Shown: positions 26,333-35,530, counted from the first letter of the stretch. The stretch: 64,000 nucleotides of DNA from Candidatus Enterococcus ferrettii (GCF_017377655.1 NZ_JAFREL010000003.1:276-64275); one strand, 5' to 3'. Numbers and translations: made by a program. The notes: a model not told the origin generated them from the sequence alone.

Positions 26333-27142
26333 ATGTCAGATGACTCAGAAAATCAGATTCATGAACAAAAATTGGAAACAGAAAAGTTCTTATTAGAAAA
26401 AGAAAAATTTGAGTTAGAGAAAAGGAAGCAAAAGCTCCAATGGATTACTAGTATCGTCTCTACAATAGTACTCATCTTCTCTCTGGGTACATCGCTCGCA
26501 GCCGTGAAATCCCAAGAAAAAACCATCAAACTGCAACAAAAGAATATAGAAATACTGAGTGATGCTAATGAATTTGAAAAAAGTAATACCCATCCTGTAT
26601 TTGAGTTTTCAGAAACCAAATTACCCGATAAATCTATTAAACACGATTTGGTTTTAAAAAGAGGGGAAATGAACAACGTCGATTTTTCGATATCTTTTAT
26701 AATTCGGGGAACTATTTTTTATGAGGGATTAAACTATGAGTTCCATCAGACAATAATGACTAACGATTTTGACAGAAAAGGGAACGAATTCAGTGTAACC
26801 TCATTTGTAAACTTGAACACAAAGACTCTTATAGATGAAATAACGAAAATGGCACATTTAGAAGGATTGGATGTTTCAATGAGCCCCACTACTAGTTCCA
26901 TAAAATATTACACTGTTAGCTATATGAATTTTGAACATCAATTGAAAGAAGAATACTATATTGCTTATAACGGTAAAGGTAGAGCTACTGAATCTCCTTA
27001 CAGTGAAAAAAATAGATTTCTTAATTCTGAAACTCATAATACTCTATTCTTTGGCGGCGGAACAACTATTGGTAACTCTAGTGATGGAAACCTCTCAGTA
27101 GCAAAAACTATATACGAAAAATTTAAACATCAATTAGATTGA
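26333..27142 (+). CDS. Single-pass membrane protein with N-terminal coiled coil, unknown function
   Basis: 269 residues. The first 35 residues are a highly charged helix (KLETEKFLLEKEKFELEKRKQK), then one transmembrane segment (WITSIVSTIVLIFSLGTSLAAV), another short coiled stretch and a beta-rich C-terminal domain ending near a Gly-rich FFGGGTTIGNSSDG. I recognise no family. It starts 3 bases after the helicase stop and is surely in the same transcript; the helicase also begins with a membrane helix, so the two may meet at the membrane (inference). Confidence 0.7.
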   Translation: MSDDSENQIHEQKLETEKFLLEKEKFELEKRKQKLQWITSIVSTIVLIFSLGTSLAAVKSQEKTIKLQQKNIEILSDANEFEKSNTHPVFEFSETKLPDKSIKHDLVLKRGEMNNVDFSISFIIRGTIFYEGLNYEFHQTIMTNDFDRKGNEFSVTSFVNLNTKTLIDEITKMAHLEGLDVSMSPTTSSIKYYTVSYMNFEHQLKEEYYIAYNGKGRATESPYSEKNRFLNSETHNTLFFGGGTTIGNSSDGNLSVAKTIYEKFKHQLD

Positions 27143-27187
27143 GACACCTGATACTTCAAATCTTCTGTATGATTTCCAGGCATATAC

Positions 27188-27742
27188 CTATGGATAAATT
27201 GAAATATTTTCAGGTGTCGGATTATCTTCATACCATTCCTCAAAATTTAGTTGCGAATATTGAACATCATATACTCTGTGTATCCACGAGTTGAACGTTT
27301 CTGTTCCTCGACCACTTTCTTCAAATAATTCAAACCAACTAGGGGTTGAAAGAACTTGATAATTTAAATTACCTAAGTCAACATAAGTATCATCAGGATT
27401 TTTACGGTACCAAGTTGCAAAGTCATCTGTGGTATCTTGTCTCTCGTAAATGTTAATAATGAAATCATCAAAAGGACACAAGAATCTATTATCCTGATAA
27501 ACATGCTCCCAAAAATCATTCGCAGCAATAGTACTCCGATCAATCTGATTGGGTTCTTGTTTTGCGTTGATAGTAGACTTATCTCTTGAGTTGCTTTGAC
27601 CACTGCCACTGTTCAGCAATGCTTTGCTGCTGGAAGAATTGGTGGACTCTTTTTTTACGTTTATATGTTCTTCATTGTCAATACGATTATTGCAAGCTGT
27701 GAGCGATATCAAAAGCAGCAAAGAAATAACAACTCTTTTCAT
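27188..27742 (-). CDS. Lipoprotein, unknown function
   Basis: 184 residues with a lipoprotein signal peptide: MKRVVISLLLLISLTAC, lipobox L-T-A-C, so lipidation at Cys17 and anchoring on the outer face of the membrane are expected. A Ser/Asn-rich spacer follows, then an acidic aromatic-rich domain with two WY.x(N/D)P repeats (FATWYRKNPDD and FEEWYEDNP). I do not recognise the family. The ATG at 27740-27742 is preferred because the GGGGGG ribosome site directly abuts an ATG 6 bases earlier. It is convergent with the helicase-associated membrane protein, and no terminator of note lies between them. Confidence 0.7.
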   Translation of the reverse strand: MKRVVISLLLLISLTACNNRIDNEEHINVKKESTNSSSSKALLNSGSGQSNSRDKSTINAKQEPNQIDRSTIAANDFWEHVYQDNRFLCPFDDFIINIYERQDTTDDFATWYRKNPDDTYVDLGNLNYQVLSTPSWFELFEESGRGTETFNSWIHRVYDVQYSQLNFEEWYEDNPTPENISIYP

Positions 27743-27995
27743 ATTCATCCCCCCTAGTTTCTATTCTTTCACAATAAATTTAGAACTACAAAAAACTATA
27801 CACTGACCATAACATCCATTAAAAACTATTCCGACTAGAATAGCGATTTCTTGATTCTCACTTAACAATATCATTGTACCACTACCCTTTAATGAACTCA
27901 CTCTTAGTTTAAAAATGACAATCCACTAAAACATATAAGCAAACAGTCCTTTCGTAAGGAACTATCTGCTACTCCTAAAAATAAAAAATATAAAT

Positions 27996-28139
27996 GATGC
28001 TGAACTGAAAAATTTTTCTGGAGGAGGAATAGTAAGCAGTGTGGGGGAATGGGTAGGAAATTCTATTCATAACTCTGCTATCAATAGAGCACAACACCTT
28101 ATTGATCATCCAAGACGTCGAGGATTACCGAGACGTTAA
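27996..28139 (+). pseudogene. Double-glycine bacteriocin-like relic without start codon
   Basis: The frame reads DAELKNFSGGGIVSSVGEWV followed by GNSIHNSAINRAQHL and a basic end HPRRRGLPRR, then TAA. DAELKNFSGG looks like the C-terminal part of a double-glycine leader (ELxxxSGG), and GIVSSVGEWVGNSI has the small-residue pattern of a class II bacteriocin. No ATG, GTG or TTG lies in frame before an upstream stop; an ATGATG is present in the wrong frame at 27994, suggesting a frameshift. It is convergent with a small four-helix membrane protein that could be its immunity protein. Confidence 0.55.
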
Positions 28140-28189
28140 AACAAGAAATTGCCCAAAAGAATTTAATTGTTTTGGGCAATTTCTTGTTT
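28139..28189. terminator. Bidirectional terminator
   Basis: A perfect 20-bp stem (AAACAAGAAATTGCCCAAAA with its complement) around an 11-base loop. It serves the + strand bacteriocin relic and lies over the 3' end of the minus-strand membrane gene. Confidence 0.85.
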
Positions 28190-28468
28190 AGATTCTAGGA
28201 ACAACGCCAGCGTTAAGGCACACCAAATCAAATCAAATAGCTTACTTACAAGCCCCTCACTATAATACATCCCGAGGCCAAAAGTTATCACTATAAAAAT
28301 AACAATAATGTGCTTTAGCACTTGGCTATTTTTCCACTTGGTTGTGTACAATCCAAAGAGTACAGTACTGAACAAGGCACCAGGAAAAACTTTAAAATCA
28401 GACGATAAGACATATAAGAATAACGATAAAATAAAAGACACTCCTAACCATTTTTTGATAGTTTCCAT
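28163..28468 (-). CDS. Small four-helix membrane protein, possible bacteriocin immunity protein
   Basis: 101 residues with four hydrophobic segments (LGVSFILSLFLYVLS; VFPGALFSTVLFGLY; IIVIFIVITFGLGMYY; LFDLIWCALTLALFL) and a charged tail. I do not recognise a family, but size and topology fit small immunity proteins, and it faces the bacteriocin-like relic at 27996-28139. The second ATG (28466-28468) is chosen because AAAGGAG lies 7-8 bases before it and runs directly into the first ATG. The last codons lie within the shared terminator hairpin. Confidence 0.5.
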   Translation of the reverse strand: METIKKWLGVSFILSLFLYVLSSDFKVFPGALFSTVLFGLYTTKWKNSQVLKHIIVIFIVITFGLGMYYSEGLVSKLFDLIWCALTLALFLESKQEIAQNN

Positions 28469-28612
28469 AATCATACTCCTTTGTACTAATTAGTGATGCA
28501 TGTATAAGACTGGAATACTAGTAAATACTTTTTGACTATAACTCAAAAAATAAAGTAATGGATTAATCAGTCCTGAACCATAGGGGAGTCACTCCTGAAA
28601 GGAAGACACAAA

Positions 28613-28766
28613 GTAGATTCATTTGTGGAAAAGCCTGATAATGAAAATAAGAAATTTTATTATCTTGGTAAAGCCCACTCATGAAGGAAAAGAGCAGAAC
28701 GTTGTGGAGATAGATTTGCGATTAACGGACGCTGTGGATACGAAGTTGTTTCAGTATTTGACTTAG
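28613..28766 (+). pseudogene. DUF3427-type helicase C-terminal relic
   Basis: VDSFVEKPDNENKKFYYLGK, then a stop and a frameshift near 28684, then GKEQNVVEIDLRLTDAVDTK and LFQYLT with a TAG. The FYYLGK and VV.I...L.D.VDT.L..YL pattern recalls the C-terminal DUF3427 domain of DEAD/DEAH helicases. The remaining part of the gene is gone. Confidence 0.5.
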
Positions 28767-28931
28767 GTTTTCATTAGGTCAAGCATATGTACTAGTCCGG
28801 AATGTTTTACTTACCATGTGTTTTTTAGTCTTAGGAGGATTTCCCTACTTCAAAAAACCTAGTCTCCATAGATCAAAAAGAGTATAATTTTATACAAACA
28901 TCGGATCAGCATAGAAAGGAGCCTCAATCAT

Positions 28932-29081
28932 ATGAATACACTGATCAACATACTTGCGATTCTCTTCATTGCTGCCGGTTTCTTTACGTTTGCGGTGCAT
29001 TACCATCGGAATTTACGAGTGAAAAATAAATTTTTGAAGCTTCTATTTTCAGGATTTATTGCACTTTTAGAGCTGCTATAA
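28932..29081 (+). CDS. Small membrane protein (49 residues)
   Basis: The frame starts MNTLINILAILFIAAGFFTF and ends GFIALLELL. It has two hydrophobic stretches separated by a basic segment (HYHRNLRVKNKF). AAAGGAG is spaced about 9 bases before the ATG and a strong terminator follows at 29097-29126, so it looks like a complete small transcription unit. No family recognised. Confidence 0.6.
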   Translation: MNTLINILAILFIAAGFFTFAVHYHRNLRVKNKFLKLLFSGFIALLELL

Positions 29082-29096
29082 CAAATATAAATTCAA

Positions 29097-29126
29097 AGGA
29101 TCGGTACACTTGCCGATCCTTTTTTT
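29097..29126 (+). terminator. Intrinsic terminator
   Basis: AGGATCGG-tacacttg-CCGATCCT followed by a run of T. It ends the 49-codon gene and may also stop transcription of the converging ABC operon from the other side. Confidence 0.9.
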
Positions 29127-29187
29127 GACAATTCAAGACAAAAAAGAAGCTCCTCATCGTCGAGAAGCTTCTTTTTTGGACTATTTA

Positions 29188-30168
29188 TTATGCTTCATCC
29201 TCATACAAATAACAAGCAACCCTATGCCCCGAAGAAACCTCCAAAAACTCTGGTGCCTCCTCAACACATTTATCCATCGCAAAAGGACATCGGCTGTAAA
29301 ATGCACATCCCTTAAAATCACTTGTTCTAACTGGCTGTTCTCCACTAAAGTCAGGGGTTTGCTCTTTTCGAATATAAGGATCTGGCACAGAAGCAAACAG
29401 CCCCTTGGTATAAGGATGAAGAGGATTGTTAAAGAGCTCATCGGTATCGGCTTCTTCTACTAAAGTCCCTAGATACATTACTCCAATTCGGTCAGAGATA
29501 TAGCGAATCACTCCGATATCATGAGAAATAAAGAGTAAGCTTAAGTTTAGATCCTGCTGCAGTTCCATCAAAGTATTTAAGATTTGTGCCTGAATGGAAA
29601 CATCCAGCGCGGATACTGGTTCGTCACAGATAATCAATCGCGGTTTGATCACTAGGGCACTGGCAATTCCCAATCGTTGGACTTGTCCACCGGATAATTC
29701 ATGTGGGAATCTAAAATAATGATATTCAGACAAACCAACTTTCTCCAAAACTTCAACCACTTGATCTCGCCTTTCAGCTGCATCAGATACGCCATGTACT
29801 TTCAAAATATCCTCGAGAATACTGCCGATTCTTTGTCTTGGATTTAGTGCTGACAAGGTATTCTGAAAGACCATCTGTAAGTCTTTTCTCAATGGGAAAA
29901 ATTCTTTGTCATTAAGGGTGCCTAGGTCTTTTCCTTCATAAATAATCGAACCGTTACTGGGCTTTTCCAGTCCAACGATCATTCGGCCGGTCGTTGTTTT
30001 TCCGCAGCCTGATTCACCTACTAGTCCGTAGGTTTCGCCTTCTTTTATATGGAAGGATAAGTTATCCACTGCCAGCATTTGTTCTTTCGGACCAAAAAGA
30101 GCAGCTTTTTGTCTGCGCACAGGAAATGATTTTTGAAGGTTTTTAATCTCTACTAAATGATTTTCCAT
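29188..30168 (-). CDS. Oligopeptide/dipeptide ABC transporter ATPase (OppF/DppF-like)
   Basis: 326 residues. ATP-binding subunit that energises peptide import from the cytoplasmic face. Walker A GESGCGKTT (about 54-62), signature LSGGQ, Walker B LIICDEPVSALD and the H-loop ISHD are intact. The C-terminal oligopeptide-transporter extension with cysteines (KGCAFYSRCPFAMDKC) is present, as in OppD/OppF families where it can bind an iron-sulfur cluster. It is the last gene of a five-gene operon and follows the partner ATPase after 2 bases. Confidence 0.93.
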   Translation of the reverse strand: MENHLVEIKNLQKSFPVRRQKAALFGPKEQMLAVDNLSFHIKEGETYGLVGESGCGKTTTGRMIVGLEKPSNGSIIYEGKDLGTLNDKEFFPLRKDLQMVFQNTLSALNPRQRIGSILEDILKVHGVSDAAERRDQVVEVLEKVGLSEYHYFRFPHELSGGQVQRLGIASALVIKPRLIICDEPVSALDVSIQAQILNTLMELQQDLNLSLLFISHDIGVIRYISDRIGVMYLGTLVEEADTDELFNNPLHPYTKGLFASVPDPYIRKEQTPDFSGEQPVRTSDFKGCAFYSRCPFAMDKCVEEAPEFLEVSSGHRVACYLYEDEA

Positions 30169-30170
30169 CG

Positions 30171-31184
30171 TTAATCCTCCCTTGAAGCAGTAGATTCGTC
30201 ATATCTCCAGCACTTTACAAAGTGATCTGGCCGCGCTTCGATCATCGGCGGTTGTTCTTGGAAGCAACGTTCGTCGGCATATTTGCAGCGGGTACAGAAG
30301 TGACAGCCTTTTGGTATCTCTGAAAGTGACGGAACCGTTCCTGGTATGGTTGGAAGAGGTTCTCCACGTTTTGTCTCCAGATGAGGGATACATGAAATGA
30401 GGCCCTCTGTATAAGGATGCAAGGGTTCTGCAAATAGTTCTTCTGTTGCGGCATCCTCGACAATTTGTCCTAGATACATTACTTTAATCCGATGACAAAG
30501 TTTAGCAACAACCCCCATATCATGAGTAATAAAAAGTACCGACATCCCTAGGGTTTCGTTCAACTCTTTGATTAATCGCAGAATCTGCTCCTGAATCGTT
30601 ACATCCAAGGCAGTTGTTGGTTCGTCAGCAATCAACAACTTTGGTTCACAGGCAAGGGCCATGGCAATCATTACTCGCTGCTGCATGCCGCCGGACAGCT
30701 CAAAGGGATATTTTTTTAGACAGGCTGCCGGATCAGGAATCCCGGTTAAATTTAGCATTTCAATACTGCGCTTTTTGGCTTCATCCTTGGATACTTGCTT
30801 GTGCAGCGTAATCACTTCACTTAACTGCTTTTCAACCGTATGCACCGGACTCAATGAGTTCAATGGATCTTGAAAAATAATGGAGATGTCATTTCCACGA
30901 ATCTCTCTAAGCTGCGCTAGTGAATTCTGGAGTAAATCATTGCCTTCAAAGAGAATCTCGCCCTCATATTGTACAGCTGTATCATGATCTCTCAGCCGCA
31001 AAATCGATTGGGACATCACACTTTTTCCCGAACCTGATTCTCCTACGATGCCAATAATCTCTCCGGCATGAATCGTTAAATCTACTTCATCTACTGCTGG
31101 AAGCCACTTTTTATGAATCGGGAACTTTACTTTGAGTTGCTTGATTTCTAGTATTTTAGTTACTTTATCAGCTGGCTTATTCAC
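30171..31184 (-). CDS. Oligopeptide/dipeptide ABC transporter ATPase (OppD/DppD-like)
   Basis: 337 residues. Walker A GESGSGKSV, signature LSGGMQQR, Walker B LLIADEPTTALD and ITHDMGVV are visible, followed by the family C-terminal region with the Cys cluster (KGCHFCTRCKYADERC). It pairs with OppF to form a heterodimeric ATPase. Its start overlaps the permease stop by one base, indicating translational coupling. Confidence 0.93.
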   Translation of the reverse strand: MNKPADKVTKILEIKQLKVKFPIHKKWLPAVDEVDLTIHAGEIIGIVGESGSGKSVMSQSILRLRDHDTAVQYEGEILFEGNDLLQNSLAQLREIRGNDISIIFQDPLNSLSPVHTVEKQLSEVITLHKQVSKDEAKKRSIEMLNLTGIPDPAACLKKYPFELSGGMQQRVMIAMALACEPKLLIADEPTTALDVTIQEQILRLIKELNETLGMSVLFITHDMGVVAKLCHRIKVMYLGQIVEDAATEELFAEPLHPYTEGLISCIPHLETKRGEPLPTIPGTVPSLSEIPKGCHFCTRCKYADERCFQEQPPMIEARPDHFVKCWRYDESTASRED

Positions 31185-32080
31185 TATTTCTTGTTCCCTC
31201 CTTTTACCCTTGGATCAAGGTAATCTCTAATCCCATCACCTAGAAGGTTTAGGCTCAACACACAAATGATGACTGCCAATCCTGGAGCAATCATAGTCCA
31301 AGGAGCTTTGGAGAAGACCAGCTTGCTATCCTGTAACATATTGCCCCAGCTTGCTGCTGGTGCTGGTATACCTGCCCCTAAGAAGCTTAGTGAGGCTTCG
31401 GCAATGATCGCTTGAGCAAAAATGAAGGAAGCTTGAACTGTCAGCGGCGAAATAACACCTGGCAAAATTAGTTTCCATAGAATTTTAAAATTGCTGAAGC
31501 CTTGTACCTTAGCGGCCTCTATATAGGGCTGTTCTTTAATAACCAGCGCGCTAGCTCGAACGGTACGAGCGACACTTGGTGTATATACGATGGTCAGTGC
31601 CCAGACCACATTCCAGCTTGAGGTGCCGAAAGTCGTAATCAGAGAAATGGCCAACAGAATCCCGGGAATCGCAATCAGCGCATCGCAAATTCTCATCAGA
31701 ATATGATCCAACAGCTTAAAGTAGCTGGCATATATTCCAATAATCGTGCCAATCACACAAGAAAATACTGCTACAGAACCTCCTACCCACAGGGAAACTC
31801 TGGCTCCATACATTAAGCGGATCAAAATATCTCTACCGAATTCATCCGTACCAAATCTATGAGCAGCGCTGGGAGCATTAAAACGTTCCGTCACTGCCAT
31901 GGCATTAGGATCGGTCGTATTAATGATGGGAATAATCATCGCCGCTGCAAAAATGGCCGCAAAACCAACCAGTCCAATGATGAGAGCTGGATTCGTGAGT
32001 AATTTTTCCTTGCGAAGCTGCTTTTGTTCCTTGACAATCGCTATACCTGCTTCAGACATACTTTTTCTTGTTAAAAACAT
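31184..32080 (-). CDS. Peptide ABC transporter permease (OppC/DppC-like)
   Basis: 298 residues, integral membrane, about six helices. The N-terminal tail and the HRFGTDEFGRDILIRLMYGARVSL segment are hallmark features of OppC-type permeases, and the EAA loop (EAAKVQGFSNFKILWKLILPG) contacts the ATPases. It sits between the OppB-type permease and the OppD-type ATPase. ATG preceded by GGAGGTGAG. Substrate is a short peptide or another compound handled by this family; sequence alone does not decide. Confidence 0.92.
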   Translation of the reverse strand: MFLTRKSMSEAGIAIVKEQKQLRKEKLLTNPALIIGLVGFAAIFAAAMIIPIINTTDPNAMAVTERFNAPSAAHRFGTDEFGRDILIRLMYGARVSLWVGGSVAVFSCVIGTIIGIYASYFKLLDHILMRICDALIAIPGILLAISLITTFGTSSWNVVWALTIVYTPSVARTVRASALVIKEQPYIEAAKVQGFSNFKILWKLILPGVISPLTVQASFIFAQAIIAEASLSFLGAGIPAPAASWGNMLQDSKLVFSKAPWTMIAPGLAVIICVLSLNLLGDGIRDYLDPRVKGGNKK

Positions 32081-32091
32081 GCTCTCACCTC

Positions 32092-33042
32092 CTACTTCCG
32101 CCCCGGCTGCAGCCTTGGATCAACAAATCCATACAGCACATCGACGATCAAATTAACGAATACATATAATAAAGTCACAAATAAAACGACTCCTTGGATC
32201 ACAAAGACATCCCGACGATTGATGGCAGACATTGTGAGCATTCCCAGTCCTGGAATATTAAAAAGGGTTTCTGTAACGATTGTTCCAGTTATTAGGCTGC
32301 CGAAGGACTGTCCGATTGCTGTCAATATGACAGGTGCCGCATTCTTCAATCCATAGGTTAAGATGACCCGCTTCTCTTTTAATCCCTTTGCACGAGCAGT
32401 TTGAATAAAACTCTTATGTAGGACCTCTAGCAACGAGGATCTTATCATCCGGGTTAGATACGCTGCTTGCACGATACCAAGTGATAAAGCTGGAAGAAAT
32501 AAGTATTTCAAGTGCTCGCCAATTCCTGCCGAAAGATCCGCATAACCAGCAACTGGAAACCACTGATTGTACACGCTAAAGGCCAGCATTAAAAACATAC
32601 TCAGCAAAAATCCAGGCAGAGCTGAGCCTAACAGCGACACAGATACTGATGCCACATCAATAGCTGTTCCCCGTTTGTAAGCGGCCAATATCCCTAAAGG
32701 CATGGCAATGATAACGGCTAAAATTTGAGCAAAAATAGCTAAACTAAGCGTAGGTCCAAAATACTCGCCAATTGCAGAAAGTACCGATTGCCGTAAAAAG
32801 AACGATTCGCCCCAATTCCCTTGCACGATGCCTCCTAACCAATCCACGTATTGAACGAGAAATGGCCGATCAAAGCCCATCTGTGCATTCATTTGACTAA
32901 TCTGTTCAGGACTTGCTTCCATCCCTAGAATGGCCGTAGCTGGTCCACCTGGTATGAGATAAACGATCAGAAAGGCAATAATTGATACGATAAACAAGAC
33001 CGGGATCAATGACAATATTCGTTTTACTATATAAGAAACCAT
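32092..33042 (-). CDS. Peptide ABC transporter permease (OppB/DppB-like)
   Basis: 316 residues, six membrane helices. It begins with the typical IVKRILSLIPVLFIVSIIAFLIVYLIPGGPA, contains MGFDRPFLVQYVDWL and the EAA-type loop QTARAKGLKEKRVILTYGLKNAA. It forms the channel with the OppC-type subunit. First permease gene after the binding-protein gene; a hairpin with T-run lies in the 68-base gap upstream, which probably lowers its expression relative to the binding protein. Confidence 0.92.
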   Translation of the reverse strand: MVSYIVKRILSLIPVLFIVSIIAFLIVYLIPGGPATAILGMEASPEQISQMNAQMGFDRPFLVQYVDWLGGIVQGNWGESFFLRQSVLSAIGEYFGPTLSLAIFAQILAVIIAMPLGILAAYKRGTAIDVASVSVSLLGSALPGFLLSMFLMLAFSVYNQWFPVAGYADLSAGIGEHLKYLFLPALSLGIVQAAYLTRMIRSSLLEVLHKSFIQTARAKGLKEKRVILTYGLKNAAPVILTAIGQSFGSLITGTIVTETLFNIPGLGMLTMSAINRRDVFVIQGVVLFVTLLYVFVNLIVDVLYGFVDPRLQPGRK

Positions 33043-33065
33043 AATGTGCTCCTATCTATACTTCT

Positions 33066-33100
33066 GTTAAAAAACGGCGAGCCGCCGTAGCAGCTCACCG
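33066..33100 (-). terminator. Intra-operon attenuator/terminator after the binding-protein gene
   Basis: On the minus strand GCGGTGAGC pairs with GCTCGCCGT (one G-U/mismatch) and is followed by TTTTTT. The position between the solute-binding gene and the permease genes fits partial termination, a common device for making excess binding protein. Confidence 0.65.
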
Positions 33101-33110
33101 CGTCGATCGC

Positions 33111-34691
33111 TTATTCTGAGACTGTTGCATTCCAGAAGATTGGGAATCTCATATATTCGTAGCCGTCTACATTATTGCTGACCGCATTCACCCCAGTAAA
33201 GTGACCAAGGACAGTTGCGCCGCCATATTCATAGATAAACTCTTGTAGATCATCCCATGCTGCTTTTGCCTCCTCCTGAGAATTGGCTGAGCGCATTGCT
33301 TTAATTCCGTCCGTAACCTCTGGTCGGTCCATCCCAGCCCACGTCTTATCTAGTACCGTTAATTGAATCGGAAGAACGTTGTAGCTGTTGCTGGTGATAA
33401 ACATACTGCATTGGTTAGGATCTGCTCGGTGCTCCATAAACGTACTGAAGTCATAGCTTTCAACTTCGGCGTTGATTCCCACTTTTTTAAGCTGCTCTTG
33501 TACAACTAACGTGGCATTGTACATTTCTGGATAGTCTGGTGTCGTTACAAGTACCAATTTTTCATTGTTGTATCCAGCTTTTTTCAATAGCTCTTTTGCT
33601 TTATCCGGGTCATTTTGATTGTAGTATTCTTTCCCTGCTTCGCTTCCCCATTGGGCATCCTCTGGATTAAACCAGCCTGGATTTTCTTCAAAGAGCTTCT
33701 TGTTTCCATAGCTGGCAAGCAAAATATCATCCATATTAAGTGCTGCCAATACAGCCTGTCTCATATCTTGTTTTTCCATGATTCCTACTGTAGTGTTAAG
33801 GAACAGGTTCAGAGTTCCGCCTTTAGTAACATCTAGTTTTAGGTTGGATGCTTTTTCTAATTCTTCATAATTATCTTGAGGAACTTCCTCTACAATGTCA
33901 TACTGTCCGTTCTTAGCACCGGCAATTCGCGTTGACGCATCGGTTACAATGTCAAAAACAAGCTTATCGGTAGCTGCTGTCTTTTTGCCCGCTAAACCAG
34001 TAGTTGCATTCTCTCTAACTTTGTAATCATCAAATTTTTCCAATTCAATGTATTGATCCTGCTTCCAGTCGGCTAATTTATAAGGACCGGTTCCAATGTA
34101 TTCACTGATACCTTTTTCGCCTGCTTTTTCTACGATTTCAGCAGGGTAAATAGCCGCAAACATAATTGGATTCGCAAGTACGGTAATCACATCCGATGAC
34201 GCTTCATTGGCAGTCATCTTCACTGTGTAATCATCTACTTTTTCAAATGTCGATCCACCAATCAAGGTGCTTGCTTTTTGTGAGTCTTTCACCCAACGAC
34301 TTAGTGATGCCACTACATCATCAGCAGTCATTTCTTTCCCATTATGGAATTTAACACCCTTCAAAAGTTTGATCGTGTACACTTTGCCATCCTCGCTTAC
34401 TTCATACGAATCAGCAAGTACTGGCTGGGGTTCAAAATTCCCATCCATCGCAAACAACGGTTCAAAAATGTGGTACCCGATTTGGGCTGTAATATTAGAG
34501 TTTGCGATCTGAGCATCTAAAGAAGGTGGATTCGCAGACACGGCAATACGAAGCTCGTCTTTTTTAGCAGACGCTGCATCTTTGCTGCCATCGGTTTTAT
34601 CCCCTCCGGAACCACCACAACCGGCTAATAGTACAAGCATACAAAATGATACAGCTAAATATTTCCAAACTGACTTTTTCAACACTAACAT
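33111..34691 (-). CDS. Peptide ABC transporter solute-binding lipoprotein (SBP_bac_5 family)
   Basis: About 526 residues. The signal peptide ends in lipobox LLAGC (VWKYLAVSFCMLVLLAGCGG), then a Gly/Ser/Lys/Asp linker and the SBP_bac_5 fold, with LADSYEVSEDGKVYTIKLLKG and VKFHNGKEMTADDVVASL as clear signatures. It captures peptides outside the membrane and hands them to the permease. AGAGGAG is so close to the ATG at 34691 that the in-frame GTG (34685) or TTG (34682, giving MKKSVWK) may be the true start. It is the first gene of the operon. Confidence 0.92.
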   Translation of the reverse strand: MLVLKKSVWKYLAVSFCMLVLLAGCGGSGGDKTDGSKDAASAKKDELRIAVSANPPSLDAQIANSNITAQIGYHIFEPLFAMDGNFEPQPVLADSYEVSEDGKVYTIKLLKGVKFHNGKEMTADDVVASLSRWVKDSQKASTLIGGSTFEKVDDYTVKMTANEASSDVITVLANPIMFAAIYPAEIVEKAGEKGISEYIGTGPYKLADWKQDQYIELEKFDDYKVRENATTGLAGKKTAATDKLVFDIVTDASTRIAGAKNGQYDIVEEVPQDNYEELEKASNLKLDVTKGGTLNLFLNTTVGIMEKQDMRQAVLAALNMDDILLASYGNKKLFEENPGWFNPEDAQWGSEAGKEYYNQNDPDKAKELLKKAGYNNEKLVLVTTPDYPEMYNATLVVQEQLKKVGINAEVESYDFSTFMEHRADPNQCSMFITSNSYNVLPIQLTVLDKTWAGMDRPEVTDGIKAMRSANSQEEAKAAWDDLQEFIYEYGGATVLGHFTGVNAVSNNVDGYEYMRFPIFWNATVSE

Positions 34692-35530
34692 CTCCTCTGA
34701 TTTTTCATTCTTAGTAAAGTAATTTAAAAGATTGGTTGATTACAAAAAAACAACTCTGACTGAAGCATAGTATATTGATTCACAAGAATATCTACTTTTC
34801 TAAGGGCCTATTGGCGCACGAAAAAAGCATCCCAAATCAACAGCATGCTTTCTCATCTATTCTCAATAACCAGTCAGTGGACGAAGCCCTTTAGTAAAAA
34901 CGGTTTTCGAACACATCAAAAAAAGCCAGCATTCACGGAACGTCACCAAAAATAAGACATTAGAAAAAATGGGCGCAAAAAATCCCCCGAGAATAGCGGT
35001 TTATCTATCGGATAGAATAAAATGAGAAAATGCCTCTTTACATACTGACTTAGAGCACGCTAAGATTTCAGTGCTTGTTCAGTAATAACGAATGGTTTTA
35101 TTGGAATCAACGTTCAAGATCATTTTCTCACCTCATCTCTTCATGTTTTTATCAGCGTTTTCTAATGATAATAAAACGCTTTCGACTACCAAAAAGATTA
35201 GCATTCATGTTCAGTAGTTGTCAAGAAGATATTGACTGATTGAATGCTCAAAAATAACGAAAGAATAACCAAGGGATAGTCACAAAAAAAATTCTTAAAA
35301 AGTCCTCTAAACAGCCTTTCAACATCCGTGAGCTAAAAAATACATTTTGACGAGCACTAACCGCGAGCAATACAGAGAAACTGCCTATCAAGAAATGCAG
35401 CAACGTTCTTTGGCAGCTGCCTAAAAGGGAGGTGCTGTTAGACCTGTACCCGCTCAGCTCATTTCGTACTATCTTTATGACATGGTACTTTAACAAATTT
35501 TTTATAATAAAGCGATACTTTTTATACGCC
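34692..35530. other. Long intergenic region with no supported gene
   Basis: 839 bases between the ABC operon and the Rgg gene. The first 100 bases should hold the ABC operon promoter. A + strand frame at about 35350-35500 reads STNREQYRETAYQEMQQRSL and, past one TAA, GGAVRPVPAQLISYYLYDMV, which has protein-like character and may be a broken gene, but I cannot name it. No RNA gene or repeat was recognised. Confidence 0.4.

Noticed and set aside
27942..27965. Small hairpin AGTCCTT-tcgt-AAGGAACT
   Set aside because: The stem is imperfect, it has no T-run and no gene ends beside it, so it is not called as a terminator.
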